DNA of 64,000 nucleotides from Rugosimonospora africana (GCF_016862975.1 NZ_BONZ01000068.1:1-64000); one strand, 5' to 3'; positions 53,931 to 62,622 are shown, counted from the first letter of the stretch. Numbers and translations: made by a program. The notes: generated by a model not told the origin, from the sequence alone.

Positions 53931-54247
53931 CGATGGTGCGCACGGTGCTCGCGATGCGTGCCCGGGAAGGCTGTGAACAGCGTTTCGAGGCGGAGTGGCT
54001 GGGCGCGGCCGAAGAGATCCGGCAGCTGCCCGGGTGCCTGCGCCAGGACCTGGTCCGCGATGCCGACGACCCGCGCAGCTACCTGATCATCAGCGACTGG
54101 GCGGACCGCGACCGGCTGGACGCCTTCGGCCGCAGCGAGCACCGGGACCGGCTGCTGGCCATGATCCGTGAGCTGCGCGAGTCCGCGCAGCGACACACCT
54201 ACCAGGTGCTGCACAGCGTGCGCAGGGAACCGGAGGAGCCGCGATGA
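53927..54247 (+). CDS. Stand-alone ABM-type monooxygenase/cyclase-like protein
   Basis: A 106-residue single ABM domain (TVLAMRAREGCEQRFEAEWLGAAEEIRQLPGCLRQDLVRDADDPRSYLIISDWADRDRL). It is coupled by ATGA to the preceding fusion and by ATGA to the P450. Its sequence resembles the first ABM domain of the neighbouring fusion (xRxxxREGCEQ / LRDAHDPRSF versus VRDADDPRSY), so the cluster carries three paralogous ABM units. ABM proteins are cofactor-free oxygenases or cyclase helpers for aromatic polyketides. Confidence 0.87.
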   Translation: MTMVRTVLAMRAREGCEQRFEAEWLGAAEEIRQLPGCLRQDLVRDADDPRSYLIISDWADRDRLDAFGRSEHRDRLLAMIRELRESAQRHTYQVLHSVRREPEEPR

Positions 54248-55500
54248 GCGAGAACCAGGCCGGCCGCCCGGCCATACCCGCGCAGGCCATACCCGCGTCG
54301 GAGCTCTACACCGACGAGTTCGCCGCCGACCCGTACCCCGCGTTCGCCCGGCTGCGGCAGGGCGCCCCGGTGTGCCCGGTCACCGGCGCGCGGTTCGACA
54401 CCTACCTGATCAGCAGGTTCGACGACGCTAAGGCGGCACTCACCGATCCCCGGCTGTCCAAGGATCTCTACGGTCCGGAACAGCACTACCTGCGGATCTT
54501 CGGGCCGAACTCGGAGGGCTTGAACAAGAACATGCTCAACTCCGATCCGCCGGAGCACGATCGGCTGCGCCAGATCGTGTCGCAGGCGTTCACCACACGG
54601 CGGGTCGAGGCGCTGCGGCCCCGGGTGGCCGGCTTCGTGGAGAGCCTGCTCGAAAAGATCATCCCGCGCGGCGAGTGCGATCTGATGCGCGACTTCGCGA
54701 TCCCGCTGCCGATGATGGTGATCTGCGACCTGCTGGGGATACCGGAGATCGACCACGACCGGGTTCTCGGCTGGACCCAGGTGATCCGGACGTCCGGGTC
54801 GTCCCGCCGGCCGCCGGAACAGGAGCGGGCGGCCGTACAGGAAGCGCAATTGCGGCTGAACCACTACCTCGCCGACCTGGTACAGGCCAAGCGCGCCCAC
54901 CCCACAGCGGGCATGATCAATGAACTCATCGACGCCTGCGACCGCGACGGGAAGCTCACCGAACCGGAGGTCGTCACCACCACGTTCCTGCTGCTGTTCG
55001 CCGGGCACCAGACCACCGCGGACTTCATCGGCAACGCGACGGTCGCCCTGCTGACCCACCCCGACCAGCTCGATGTGCTGCGTGCGAAGCCCGACCTGCT
55101 GCCGGCGGCGATCGAGGAGCTGCTGCGGTTCGACGGTCCGTTGCCGGTCGCCAGTCCGCGGATCGCCACCGAGGACATCGAGTACCAGGGTGTTCGGATC
55201 CCGGCCGGGTCCATCGTCGGCGTCGTGATCAACGCGGCGAACCACGACCCGGCGTTCTTTGCCGAGCCGGACCGGCTCGACGTGTGCCGCGAGCGCGGCC
55301 CGCACATCGGCTTCGGTCACGGCGTGCACTACTGCCTGGGGGTGTCGCTGGCCAGGATGGAGGCACGGATCGGCATCGGCGCGTTGCTGCGCCGGCTTCC
55401 CGGGCTGCGGCTCGGCGTACCGGCCGACCAGTTGCGCCGGCTGCCGGCCGGCTCACCGTTCCGCGGCCTGCTGGAACTTCCGGTGCGGTTCGTCGCCTAG
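54244..55500 (+). CDS. Tailoring cytochrome P450
   Basis: A 418-residue bacterial P450 with I-helix LFAGHQTTADF (~253), ExxR EELLR (~291) and heme loop FGHGVHYCLGVSLAR (~357), of the CYP105/107-like style found in polyketide clusters. The N-terminus contains a short duplicated AIPAQAIPAS. It is the last gene of the plus-strand arm, coupled to the ABM gene. It is expected to hydroxylate or couple the aromatic product; no ferredoxin is adjacent. Confidence 0.92.
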   Translation: MSENQAGRPAIPAQAIPASELYTDEFAADPYPAFARLRQGAPVCPVTGARFDTYLISRFDDAKAALTDPRLSKDLYGPEQHYLRIFGPNSEGLNKNMLNSDPPEHDRLRQIVSQAFTTRRVEALRPRVAGFVESLLEKIIPRGECDLMRDFAIPLPMMVICDLLGIPEIDHDRVLGWTQVIRTSGSSRRPPEQERAAVQEAQLRLNHYLADLVQAKRAHPTAGMINELIDACDRDGKLTEPEVVTTTFLLLFAGHQTTADFIGNATVALLTHPDQLDVLRAKPDLLPAAIEELLRFDGPLPVASPRIATEDIEYQGVRIPAGSIVGVVINAANHDPAFFAEPDRLDVCRERGPHIGFGHGVHYCLGVSLARMEARIGIGALLRRLPGLRLGVPADQLRRLPAGSPFRGLLELPVRFVA

Positions 55501-55581
55501 GTGTTCTGTCCACCAAGGATCTGTCACGACGCGATGCCGGGGCGTGGGCGGTTGCCCGCGCCCCGGCGTTCCGTGGGGGCG

Positions 55582-56631
55582 TCAGCCGCGCGTGTCCACC
55601 AGGCCGACGACCTGCGGCATGTCCGACCAGTCCGACGAGGCGACACTCGCGTGCGCCGCGGCGAGCGCGGCCACCCGGGCCTGCGCCGCCGCCGCGTCGC
55701 CGTCGGCCACCGCCGGCGGCACGTTCTGCGCGTCGGTCATCACCAGCAGGTAGTGGTTGGTGTCGTACCAGGAGGTGTCGATGCCACCGGTGACGTACTG
55801 GGTCGCGTCGCCGTCGAAGACCACGAACCACGGGCGCAGCGTGGCGTCGCCGTAGCGGGTGCGCGGGTCGCCGCTGGCCGCGTTGTGCACGGCCGGGAAG
55901 ATCTGCGCCTTGGACAGCGTCCCGGAGGCGGCGAGGCCCTTGAGGTACTGCGCGTACTCGACGTCGGTCCACAGCGAGTCGGTCGGGTTGTTCTCCTCGA
56001 CCGTACCGGGGATGATCTCGATGACCACCTTGCCGGCCAGCTGCGCCCGGGTCGGCCACGCGTTGGCCTTCGCGGCCGCGTCCAGCGACGCGTACCCGCT
56101 GGCCAGGTCGGCCGGCTTGAACACGGCGGAGCCGAGGTGCGCCGCGATCGCCGAGTCGAGCTGCGCCGGTCCGAGGCCGGTACGGCTGCTGAATCCGGCC
56201 TTCAGCTCCAGCTTGAGGAACAGCGGCCCGGTGCCCGGGTGTGCGGCCAGCCAGACCCGGATGTCGTCGAGGCAGTACTCCAGGTCCTTGTTGGCCCCGC
56301 CGGTGTAGAGCTGGGACGCGCTGCTGGCCGCGACGCAGTTGTTGCCGTTGCCCAGCGGATTGTCGTGGCTGACCTTCCACTCGCGGGTGAAGATGTCGTC
56401 CCAGACGTCGAGTTCGATCAGCCCGGGGTGCTGGTCGAGCGCCTGGGCGAGGTACTGGAACGTGGCCGGGTCGTACGTGTTGTGCGTGCCGACAGTGGTC
56501 GTCTCGGAGAACCGGCTGCCGGAACCGGCCGCCGACGCCGGGGAGGCGGCCGCCACGACTAGAGCGGAAGCCACGACGAAAGCGGAGGCCGCCGCGACGG
56601 CCGCGGCGACGAGGAAACGGGATCTGCGCAC
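55582..56631 (-). CDS. Secreted PI-PLC-like phosphodiesterase
   Basis: A 349-residue secreted protein with an alanine-rich signal peptide (residues ~1-34). Its TIM-barrel motifs SETTTVGTHNTYD (His ~50), GLIELDVWDD (~73), LFLKLELKAGF and KVVIEIIPGT match the calcium-dependent phosphoinositide phospholipase C family (PI-PLC C1-like). It probably cleaves phosphoinositide or related phosphodiesters outside the cell. GTG 56631 follows GGGAGG. It is convergent with the PKS P450 and not part of the cluster. Confidence 0.83.
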   Translation of the reverse strand: MRRSRFLVAAAVAAASAFVVASALVVAAASPASAAGSGSRFSETTTVGTHNTYDPATFQYLAQALDQHPGLIELDVWDDIFTREWKVSHDNPLGNGNNCVAASSASQLYTGGANKDLEYCLDDIRVWLAAHPGTGPLFLKLELKAGFSSRTGLGPAQLDSAIAAHLGSAVFKPADLASGYASLDAAAKANAWPTRAQLAGKVVIEIIPGTVEENNPTDSLWTDVEYAQYLKGLAASGTLSKAQIFPAVHNAASGDPRTRYGDATLRPWFVVFDGDATQYVTGGIDTSWYDTNHYLLVMTDAQNVPPAVADGDAAAAQARVAALAAAHASVASSDWSDMPQVVGLVDTRG

Positions 56632-56732
56632 GGGGAATCCTCCCTGACCGGCCAGCGTCGCGCTGGCCACCCTGATCACGATTCAAATCGATGAAGGTGA
56701 ACATGGGGTGGACGATGGCCGCCGGCTCAGGC

Positions 56733-57575
56733 TCAGGCGATTCCCGCGGAGTCGAGGAAGTCGCGCACCACCCGCTGGAACAGCTCGGGCTCCTCCAACT
56801 GCGGCGAGTGGCCGGAGTTCTCGAAGACGACCAGCCGCGAGTCGGGAATCAGGTCGGCGATGACCTGCGAGGCTCCCACCGGGGTACGCCAGTCGTGCCG
56901 GCCGACCGTGACCAGGGTCGGGCAGGAGACCCGCGGCAGCTTCGGCTTGAGGTCGTAACGCGGCATGTTCTGCCCGAAGGCGGCGTTGTGAGTGCGGTAG
57001 TGGAACCGGGTCGCGGCGAGCTTCGCGGCGTCCGCGGCCGGGTCGTGGTCGTGGTCGTAGAGCGGCAGGATCGACTTCCAGTACTCGCGCAGTTGCTCGT
57101 TGCTCTCGAAGTGGCCGGTACCGATGCGCTCGATCACCCACTCCGGGATGACCACGCGGTCCGTCGACCGGGCCCGCTCGACGGCCAGGTGGTCGTGCGC
57201 CGTGTCGGCGGCGGTGTCGCGCAGCACCAGGGCACGGACCCGTTCCGGGTGGGCGATCGCGTACTCCATCGCGATGAACCCGCCGTACGAGCCGCCGGCC
57301 ATGACGATCCGTTCGTACCCGAAGTGCTCCCGGATCGCGTCCACGTCGGCCACCCACTGTTCGTGGGTGAACGGCTCGTCGTCGCTGGACTCGCCCGAGC
57401 CGCGGGCGTCGAACACGATGACCCGCATCCGGTCGGCGAACGCGCCGAACGACCGCTTCGGCTCGGCCCGGGAACCGAGCCCCGGAGCGCCGTGATGCAC
57501 GATCATCGCCGGCCCGTCCTCCGGCCCGAACGCCTCGACCACCAGCTCCGCACCGTTGACTTTCAGCCGGTTCAC
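56733..57575 (-). CDS. Alpha/beta hydrolase, proline iminopeptidase-like
   Basis: A 280-residue hydrolase with HHGAPGLGS (oxyanion region), FDARGSGESSD, nucleophile elbow GGSYGG (Ser), VGRHDWRTPV (acid) and ENSGHSPQLEEP (His). The DxRGxGxS and GGSxGG motifs are those of the prolyl aminopeptidase/S33 group. The GTG 57575 start overlaps the stop of the M19-type dipeptidase gene (GTGA), so the two likely act in sequence on a small peptide or amide. The stop is part of a 6-bp duplication (GGCTCA twice). Confidence 0.88.
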   Translation of the reverse strand: MNRLKVNGAELVVEAFGPEDGPAMIVHHGAPGLGSRAEPKRSFGAFADRMRVIVFDARGSGESSDDEPFTHEQWVADVDAIREHFGYERIVMAGGSYGGFIAMEYAIAHPERVRALVLRDTAADTAHDHLAVERARSTDRVVIPEWVIERIGTGHFESNEQLREYWKSILPLYDHDHDPAADAAKLAATRFHYRTHNAAFGQNMPRYDLKPKLPRVSCPTLVTVGRHDWRTPVGASQVIADLIPDSRLVVFENSGHSPQLEEPELFQRVVRDFLDSAGIA

Positions 57576-58774
57576 CAGACCTCCCCGAGCACGCGGACGA
57601 TGTTGCCGCCGACGACCTTGGCGATCTCGTCGTCCGAGTAGTCGTGCGCGACCAGCCAGCCGACGATGTTGCCGAAGCACTCCGCCGGGTTTTCCATGCC
57701 GGACACGTACGGCACCCGGGGGTGCTCGGCCACGCCGTGCGCCCGGCCGATCGCCAGGTGCTGGGTGAAGCTGTTGTGCAGCCCGACGTGGTCGCCGAAG
57801 TTGGTGTCTGGACCGAACGCCACGTGGTCGATGCCGACCAGGTTCACGCAGTACATGAAGTGGTCCATCACCGATTCGATGGAGTGGTGCGGGTGTGCCG
57901 GCGAGAGCGTGGTGTGCGGGGCGGCCTCGATTCCGATGACACCGCCGCGTTCGGCGCACGCCCGGATCACGTCGTCCGGCTTCATCCGCGGGGTGTTCCA
58001 CACCGACCGCGCCCCGGCGTGGGTGATGAACACCGGTACGCGGCTGGCCTCGACCACGTCCATCGACGTGCGGTCGCCGGAGTGCGAGATGTCGATGGCG
58101 ATGCCCAGCTTGTTCATGCGGTCCACCGCGCGCCGGCCGAAGTGGGTCAGTCCCCCGTCGTGCTCCTCGGACAGTCCGGAGCCGAGCTGGTTGGCCTGGC
58201 TGTACGCGACGCCCATCTGCCGTACCCCGAAGCCGTACAGGATGTCGATGCGGTCCAGCTCGTTTTCGATCATCGTGGCCGCTTCCAGGCCGGCCACCAG
58301 TGCCAGCCGGCCGTTCCGCCTCGCCTCGAAGACCTGCTCCAGCGTGGTGGCCAGCACCACGTAGTCCTGCTTGGCGACGTCGGCCAGGCGCAGGCCGATG
58401 TCGTAGATGACGTCGTCCCACTTCCAGGCGTGCTCGCTGGTGACGCAGCCGGTGCCGTTCATGAAGTTGTCGAACACCGCGGTCAGGCCGGACCGCGCCA
58501 GGCCCTCGAAGCCGAAGGCGTTGCGGCCGGTGCGGTTGTAGTCACGCAGCTGACTCACGTCGGCCGGCAGGATCTTCGGGTGTTCGTGCAGCGAGATCGC
58601 CGGATGTTCGCGCAGCAGGCGGGCGACCCGGTCCCGTTGCGCGTCCGAAAGGCCCAGATCGTACCCGGGTACCCGGCCGATCTCCGGAGCCAACTCGAAC
58701 ACCTTGTAGTCACGGTGCGGCTCAAGGTAGTCGAACGATCGGTAACCGCGGTACCCGGCTGCTGCGTCCAGCAC
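57572..58774 (-). CDS. Membrane-dipeptidase-family (M19) protein
   Basis: A 400-residue amidohydrolase-fold protein. Assignments: VAGLEAATMIEN (bridging Glu), IDISHSGDRTSMD (His), FITHAGARSVWNTPR (His) and HVAFGPDTNFGDHVG (Asp), typical of renal dipeptidase/M19. The N-terminal metal site, usually DGHND or DTHxD, reads SLHEHPK here, so one ligand is altered. GTG 58774 sits 5 bp after GAGGGGAG and is preferred over ATG 58789. It is the first gene of the operon with the hydrolase, downstream of a strong dyad operator. Confidence 0.83.
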   Translation of the reverse strand: MLDAAAGYRGYRSFDYLEPHRDYKVFELAPEIGRVPGYDLGLSDAQRDRVARLLREHPAISLHEHPKILPADVSQLRDYNRTGRNAFGFEGLARSGLTAVFDNFMNGTGCVTSEHAWKWDDVIYDIGLRLADVAKQDYVVLATTLEQVFEARRNGRLALVAGLEAATMIENELDRIDILYGFGVRQMGVAYSQANQLGSGLSEEHDGGLTHFGRRAVDRMNKLGIAIDISHSGDRTSMDVVEASRVPVFITHAGARSVWNTPRMKPDDVIRACAERGGVIGIEAAPHTTLSPAHPHHSIESVMDHFMYCVNLVGIDHVAFGPDTNFGDHVGLHNSFTQHLAIGRAHGVAEHPRVPYVSGMENPAECFGNIVGWLVAHDYSDDEIAKVVGGNIVRVLGEVW

Positions 58775-59083
58775 GTGCGCTCCCCTCATCACGGCCTCGT
58801 CACGGGCCAAGAGGTCTGGCGCTAGAGGTCAGACCTCTTACCAGATGGAGGGTACAACCCCGCTATGCCCCTCATCTCGCCGGTGTCTCCAGCGGTTGAC
58901 AAGGCGGTCCGACCCGGGCCGCGGCCGGCAAGCGGCGAATACAGTGTCATTAAGGAACAAGCTCCAGCAAATCGGCCCCCGCAATCGCGCACCTCACACC
59001 CGTGCGTCTCACATCCGCGCGCACATCACGCTCTTGGCGGAGGCCGCACCTCGGCACGCGCGACGCCAGATCTGGAGGTGGAG
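58775..59083. other. Divergent intergenic region
   Basis: About 310 bp with the operator dyad (58809-58839) on the dipeptidase side and, toward the membrane-protein gene, loosely repeated CTCACA/TCACAT motifs (58988-59030). No gene is recognised. Confidence 0.5.
58809..58839. promoter_or_regulatory. Overlapping inverted repeats (operator) before the dipeptidase operon
   Basis: AAGAGGTCTG (58809-58818) pairs with CAGACCTCTT (58830-58839). Nested in it, AGAGGTC-A-GACCTCT (58824-58838) is itself a perfect dyad. Three AGAGGTC half-sites in 31 bp, 35-65 bp upstream of the GTG start, strongly suggest a repressor site (GntR-like geometry); the regulator is not in the window. Confidence 0.65.
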
Positions 59084-60361
59084 GTGAGCCGCCCGTCGTC
59101 GACAGCGCCGGACGCGGGCGGCCGGGGCGCCGGCAGCTACCGGCAGGCGGCGCCACTGTCCAAGCGGCCGGCACTGACCGCGCGGGACCGCCACGCGTCC
59201 GCGCCCACCGAGACGCATCCGGCCGGACGCGGCCAGCCCAGGCTGGGACTCGCCGGGCTCACGTTCGTCATACCGTTCTTCTTCCTGCTCGCCGCCGCGC
59301 TCGGAGGCGCGGAGGCATCGTTGCTGGTCCTCGGGCCGCTGACCACGTTCGCCCTGCCGGTCATCGGGATGATCGCGTTCTGGTGGCAGGACTGGCCCGG
59401 CACCGGCCTGCGGTCCGGCTGGTCCGGACTGGTCGACACGCTGATCGCACTCGCGGCCGGAACGGCGCTGACCGTACTGGGGCAGATCGTGGTCAGCCGG
59501 TTCGACCTGCGCGGCTTGTTCACCGCGAACGCGGGGCTCGGGCATCCGCCCACCTTCCCCACCACGATCGGCCTGGGCGCCAGCACCTTCACCGCGATCC
59601 TCCAGCTGACCCTGGTCTGCGAACGCTGGCCGCTGCGCCGGCTCGGCCGGATCTGGTCGGGTGCCGCCGCACTCGTGGTGAGCTGGGCGGCCGCGGTGGT
59701 GGCGTACCTGACGCTGGTCAACCTCGACCAGGTGCCCGCTTCCATGCGGGCCGCCGAGGGTCTCCGCAACCCGCACGGGCCGGTTCCCGCTCCGGTGTAC
59801 GGCGCGCTGCTCATCACCCTTGGGGTCTGGCAGGTGGTCATCTTCGTCGTCCTGCGCGGCCTGCCGTTCACCCTGATTCCGCATCAGGGCCTCCGGTTGC
59901 TCGCCGGCAACCTGGGGATCGCCGCGGTCACCGCCGGGAGCTTCGCCCTGCTGCGCGGGGTCGCCGGCTGGGAGCCCGGCCGGATCGACGCATTCGGTGG
60001 CGCCGTCATCGCCAGCGGGTTGCTGGTGGCCATGCTGTTCGAGGGATGGCCGGCGACCCGCCTTCCGCCCGCGCCGGGCCGGACTCTGCTCTTCGTACTT
60101 GTCGCCGCGGTCGCCACGGTGGTGTACCTGGCGCTGCGGGCGTACGCCGCGCAGGTCGACTTCCGGCGCGCCACCGTCGACGACTGGGTCGCCCTGGCCT
60201 CGTTGAACTTCCTCGCTCTCGGCATCGTCCTGCACGTGGCGGTGTGGCGGCGGTGGCCGGTGGTGGCGGACCGGCCGCACGGCGCGTCTTCCGGCGCGTC
60301 TTCCGGCGGACCGGGCGGCGGCCCCGCCGGCCGGCCCGACCGCCGACGAAGCGGCAGTTGA
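59084..60361 (+). CDS. Polytopic membrane protein, function unknown
   Basis: A 425-residue protein with a ~55-residue polar N-terminus and about ten hydrophobic helices (from LAGLTFVIPFFFLLAAALGG to NFLALGIVLHVAVW), in two similar-looking halves separated by a short hydrophilic loop (RAAEGLRNPHGPVPAP). No motif of a known transporter family was recognised. GTG 59084 has GGAGG; an open frame extends further upstream but without hydrophobic or conserved sequence. The C-terminal tail includes a 12-bp duplication (GGCGCGTCTTCC). Confidence 0.75.
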   Translation: MSRPSSTAPDAGGRGAGSYRQAAPLSKRPALTARDRHASAPTETHPAGRGQPRLGLAGLTFVIPFFFLLAAALGGAEASLLVLGPLTTFALPVIGMIAFWWQDWPGTGLRSGWSGLVDTLIALAAGTALTVLGQIVVSRFDLRGLFTANAGLGHPPTFPTTIGLGASTFTAILQLTLVCERWPLRRLGRIWSGAAALVVSWAAAVVAYLTLVNLDQVPASMRAAEGLRNPHGPVPAPVYGALLITLGVWQVVIFVVLRGLPFTLIPHQGLRLLAGNLGIAAVTAGSFALLRGVAGWEPGRIDAFGGAVIASGLLVAMLFEGWPATRLPPAPGRTLLFVLVAAVATVVYLALRAYAAQVDFRRATVDDWVALASLNFLALGIVLHVAVWRRWPVVADRPHGASSGASSGGPGGGPAGRPDRRRSGS

Positions 60362-60414
60362 CCGGCCCGGGGCGGGTGGCGGGCCGCGCCGGCCTCGACC
60401 ACTACCCTGGACCG

Positions 60415-61431
60415 GTGGCGCCTTCCGCACCCCCGCTACTGCTCGTGCTCGACGGCAACAGCCTGCTTCACCGCGCATACCATGCGGCGGCGACCGGGCA
60501 GCTCGTCGACGCGTCCGGCCGGGCGGTGTGGGCGCTCAAGGGCCTGGTCGGCTACGCCGCACGGGCCGCCGCCCTGCTGCGCCCGGACGCGTTGGTGGTC
60601 GGCTTCGACTGTCCGGACTACTCGGCGCGCAAGGAGCACTACTCCGAGTACAAGGCGCACCGCCCGGAGAAGCCCGCCGACCTGACCGACCAGATCACCG
60701 CCGCCCCCGCCCTGCTCAACGCGACCGGCATCGCCACCGTGGTACCGCACGCCTACGAGGCCGACGACGTCCTGGCCAGTTCGGCCGCGCACGCCCGGCG
60801 CGGCGGCTGGCGCACGGTACTGATGACCAGCGACCGGGACTCGTTCGCGCTCATCGACGCGTCCACGTCGGTGCTGCGCGTGCGCAACGGCGGGTTCGAC
60901 CAGGCGGTACTGGTCACGTCGGCGGCCCTGGCAGAGACGTACGGCGTCACCCCGTCCCAGTACCGCGACTACGCCGCCCTGCGCGGCGACCCGTCCGACA
61001 ACCTGCGCGGCGTACCGGGCTTCGGTGCCGCCACCGCCGCCCGGCTACTCGCCGCGTTCGGCAGCGTGGAACAGGCGTGGGCGGTCTGGGACGGCGGCGA
61101 CCACAAGGCGGTGTGTGCCGTGGTCGGCGAGCGATCCGGCGAGCACTTCGGCTCGGCGGCCGGCCGGGAGACGATCGACCGCAACCGCCGGCTCATGGCC
61201 ATGCGTGACGACCTGCCGATACCGGAGTTGCACACGCTGCGGTTGCCGCTGAGTCTCACGGTGATGAAGCGCGCGTTGGCCGGTCGCGGCATAATCCTCG
61301 GACCGTCGCTGTGGGCGCTCACCGGCGGATTGCCACCGGACGCGCCGGATCCGGCGCCGCTACCCCAACAGTGGACTCGCGGTTCGCGTCGGCGCCGCGA
61401 TCCGCTCCCCGGACAGCTCGCGCTCTTCTGA
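60415..61431 (+). CDS. 5'-3' exonuclease (FEN/PolI N-terminal family)
   Basis: A 338-residue nuclease resembling the N-terminal domain of DNA polymerase I: LLLVLDGNSLLHRAYHA, GFDCPDYSARKEHYSEYKAHRPEKP, AYEADDVLAS (~115), MTSDRDSFALI (~138) and the helix-hairpin-helix region ALRGDPSDNLRGVPGFGAATAARLLAAFGS (~190-215). Catalytic acids are present. It acts on 5' flaps and RNA primers in replication and repair. The GTG 60415 start is the only one compatible with the conserved N-terminus. The gene ends in a 23-bp repeat that includes its stop. Confidence 0.93.
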   Translation: MAPSAPPLLLVLDGNSLLHRAYHAAATGQLVDASGRAVWALKGLVGYAARAAALLRPDALVVGFDCPDYSARKEHYSEYKAHRPEKPADLTDQITAAPALLNATGIATVVPHAYEADDVLASSAAHARRGGWRTVLMTSDRDSFALIDASTSVLRVRNGGFDQAVLVTSAALAETYGVTPSQYRDYAALRGDPSDNLRGVPGFGAATAARLLAAFGSVEQAWAVWDGGDHKAVCAVVGERSGEHFGSAAGRETIDRNRRLMAMRDDLPIPELHTLRLPLSLTVMKRALAGRGIILGPSLWALTGGLPPDAPDPAPLPQQWTRGSRRRRDPLPGQLALF

Positions 61432-61466
61432 CCGGACGGCTCGCGCTCTTCTGACCGGACGCGCGG
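61409..61466. repeat. 23-bp tandem repeat containing the exonuclease stop
   Basis: Two contiguous 23-bp units start CCGGACAGCTCGCG and CCGGACGGCTCGCG at 61409 and 61432, each ending CTCTTCTGA; a third partial CCGGACGCGCGG follows. TGA 61429-61431 is the true stop. Confidence 0.9.
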
Positions 61467-61493
61467 ACCGAGGCGGATGTCCGTCGCGGATGC

Positions 61494-61560
61494 TTTGCTC
61501 TGCTTACCCATAGGCAACACTCGAACGCCGTTTGTGTTGCGTAGAGGTAAGCAGAGCAAA
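61494..61560. repeat. Long interrupted palindrome (REP/MITE-like)
   Basis: TTTGCTCTGCTTACC (61494-61508) is repeated as its exact reverse complement at 61546-61560. An inner dyad GCAACAC (61514-61520) pairs with GTGTTGC (61534-61540). Extended arms of 27 nt match at 24 positions around a 13-nt loop. It is AT-richer than its surroundings and lies between convergent genes, so it can also serve as a terminator. Confidence 0.8.
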
Positions 61561-61632
61561 GGATGTCGACGCGACTTCCATCCCGGTCCGGGCAGGCCCG
61601 CTTCCGGCCGCTCGACCGCGTCCCGGCCGCCG

Positions 61633-61708
61633 GCTCACGGCCGCCGCGTCCTGGCCGCCGACTCACGGCCGTCCGGGTCGCGGCCGTCGGGTCAATGCTG
61701 TCGGGTCA
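61633..61708. repeat. 14-15 bp tandem array containing the SRPBCC stop
   Basis: On the minus strand, TGA or its one-base variants recur every 14-15 bp after the SRPBCC stop (plus-strand TCA/TCG/TCC at 61706, 61692, 61678, 61663, 61649, 61635) within units such as TGACCCGACAGCAT and TGACCCGACGGCCG. Confidence 0.75.
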
Positions 61709-62104
61709 CTCCGATTCCAGCAGCCGCTTCAGCCGGGTGAGGTCGGCCTGGACAGCGCCCGCGTCGCGGGCGAAGTCCTCATCGCTCAGGCCCGGTCGGC
61801 GGCGCACGGTGAACAGCACCTCGCACGAATCGCCGTCGGGGACGACCCGCATCGGGTTGTAGAAGACCTCACCCGAGGACATCGTGACGTAGTGGTCGAG
61901 GACGCCAAACCCGTTGCGTTCCACGAACGCCAACTCGGCCCGGCCGTCGGGCGTGTCCACGAACCACCGCCCGTCGACGTTCTCCACCGAGCTGCCGAGT
62001 CCGGGCGCCCACCGCGGAACGTTCGCCGGCTCCACCACGAAGTCGTACACCTCGGACACGCGCCGGTCGATACGCTCGCTGACCTGCCGGGATTCGGATG
62101 CCAT
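61706..62104 (-). CDS. SRPBCC (START-like) family protein
   Basis: A 132-residue protein with the polyketide cyclase/dehydrase-like fold: SERIDRRVSEVYDFVVEPANVPRWAPGLG at the N-terminus and a C-terminal amphipathic helix (DLTRLKRLLES). Members bind hydrophobic ligands; the role is unknown. It lies 7 bp downstream of a small membrane protein gene on the same strand. It is unrelated to the PKS cyclases above. Confidence 0.85.
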   Translation of the reverse strand: MASESRQVSERIDRRVSEVYDFVVEPANVPRWAPGLGSSVENVDGRWFVDTPDGRAELAFVERNGFGVLDHYVTMSSGEVFYNPMRVVPDGDSCEVLFTVRRRPGLSDEDFARDAGAVQADLTRLKRLLESE

Positions 62105-62111
62105 GCCGCCA

Positions 62112-62585
62112 TCATGCCGTACGCCCGACCCCTGGACGCCCGACCTGCACGCCCGGCCCGGACGACTGTTCCGTATCGCCGCGTGGCGCCGGACGCGTCG
62201 AGCCGGACCAGACCGTGAGCACGTACGCGACTACCAGGACCACGGACAGGCCGCCATCCCAGCCGATGATCGTGCCGGTGTCCGCGATGCCACCGTGGGC
62301 GGCGTAGAAGACGGCGGTCACGGTCAGCGCGACCTTGTTGAGGATGACCAGCTCCCACATTCCTCGATAGCCCCGCGGGCGGAGCGCGAGCAGGGCGAAG
62401 AGTCCGGCGAAGACGACGAAGCCGTACGCGCGCCAGGTCTCCACGACCTTCGTCGACCCGCCGGCCGAGGCCACACCACCGAACGCGGTGACCGCGCTGG
62501 CCGCGGCCGCGACAGCGGCGAGCCACAGCAGCACCTGTGCCACGCGCGTGCGCCGCCCGACCGTCATGGAACCGTGCACTGCCAT
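62112..62585 (-). CDS. Small four-TM membrane protein
   Basis: A 157-residue protein with four hydrophobic helices (AQVLLWLAAVAAAASAVTAF, YGFVVFAGLFALLAL, LVILNKVALTVTAVFYA, LSVVLVVAYVLTVW) and a polar, repeat-rich C-terminus (14-bp DNA repeats near 62118-62159). No family is recognised. ATG 62585 follows GAGAGGG. It is first gene of an operon with the SRPBCC gene. Confidence 0.78.
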   Translation of the reverse strand: MAVHGSMTVGRRTRVAQVLLWLAAVAAAASAVTAFGGVASAGGSTKVVETWRAYGFVVFAGLFALLALRPRGYRGMWELVILNKVALTVTAVFYAAHGGIADTGTIIGWDGGLSVVLVVAYVLTVWSGSTRPAPRGDTEQSSGPGVQVGRPGVGRTA

Positions 62586-62622
62586 TCCGGGTCACCCTCT
62601 CGCCATTGGCTAATAACCGTAG

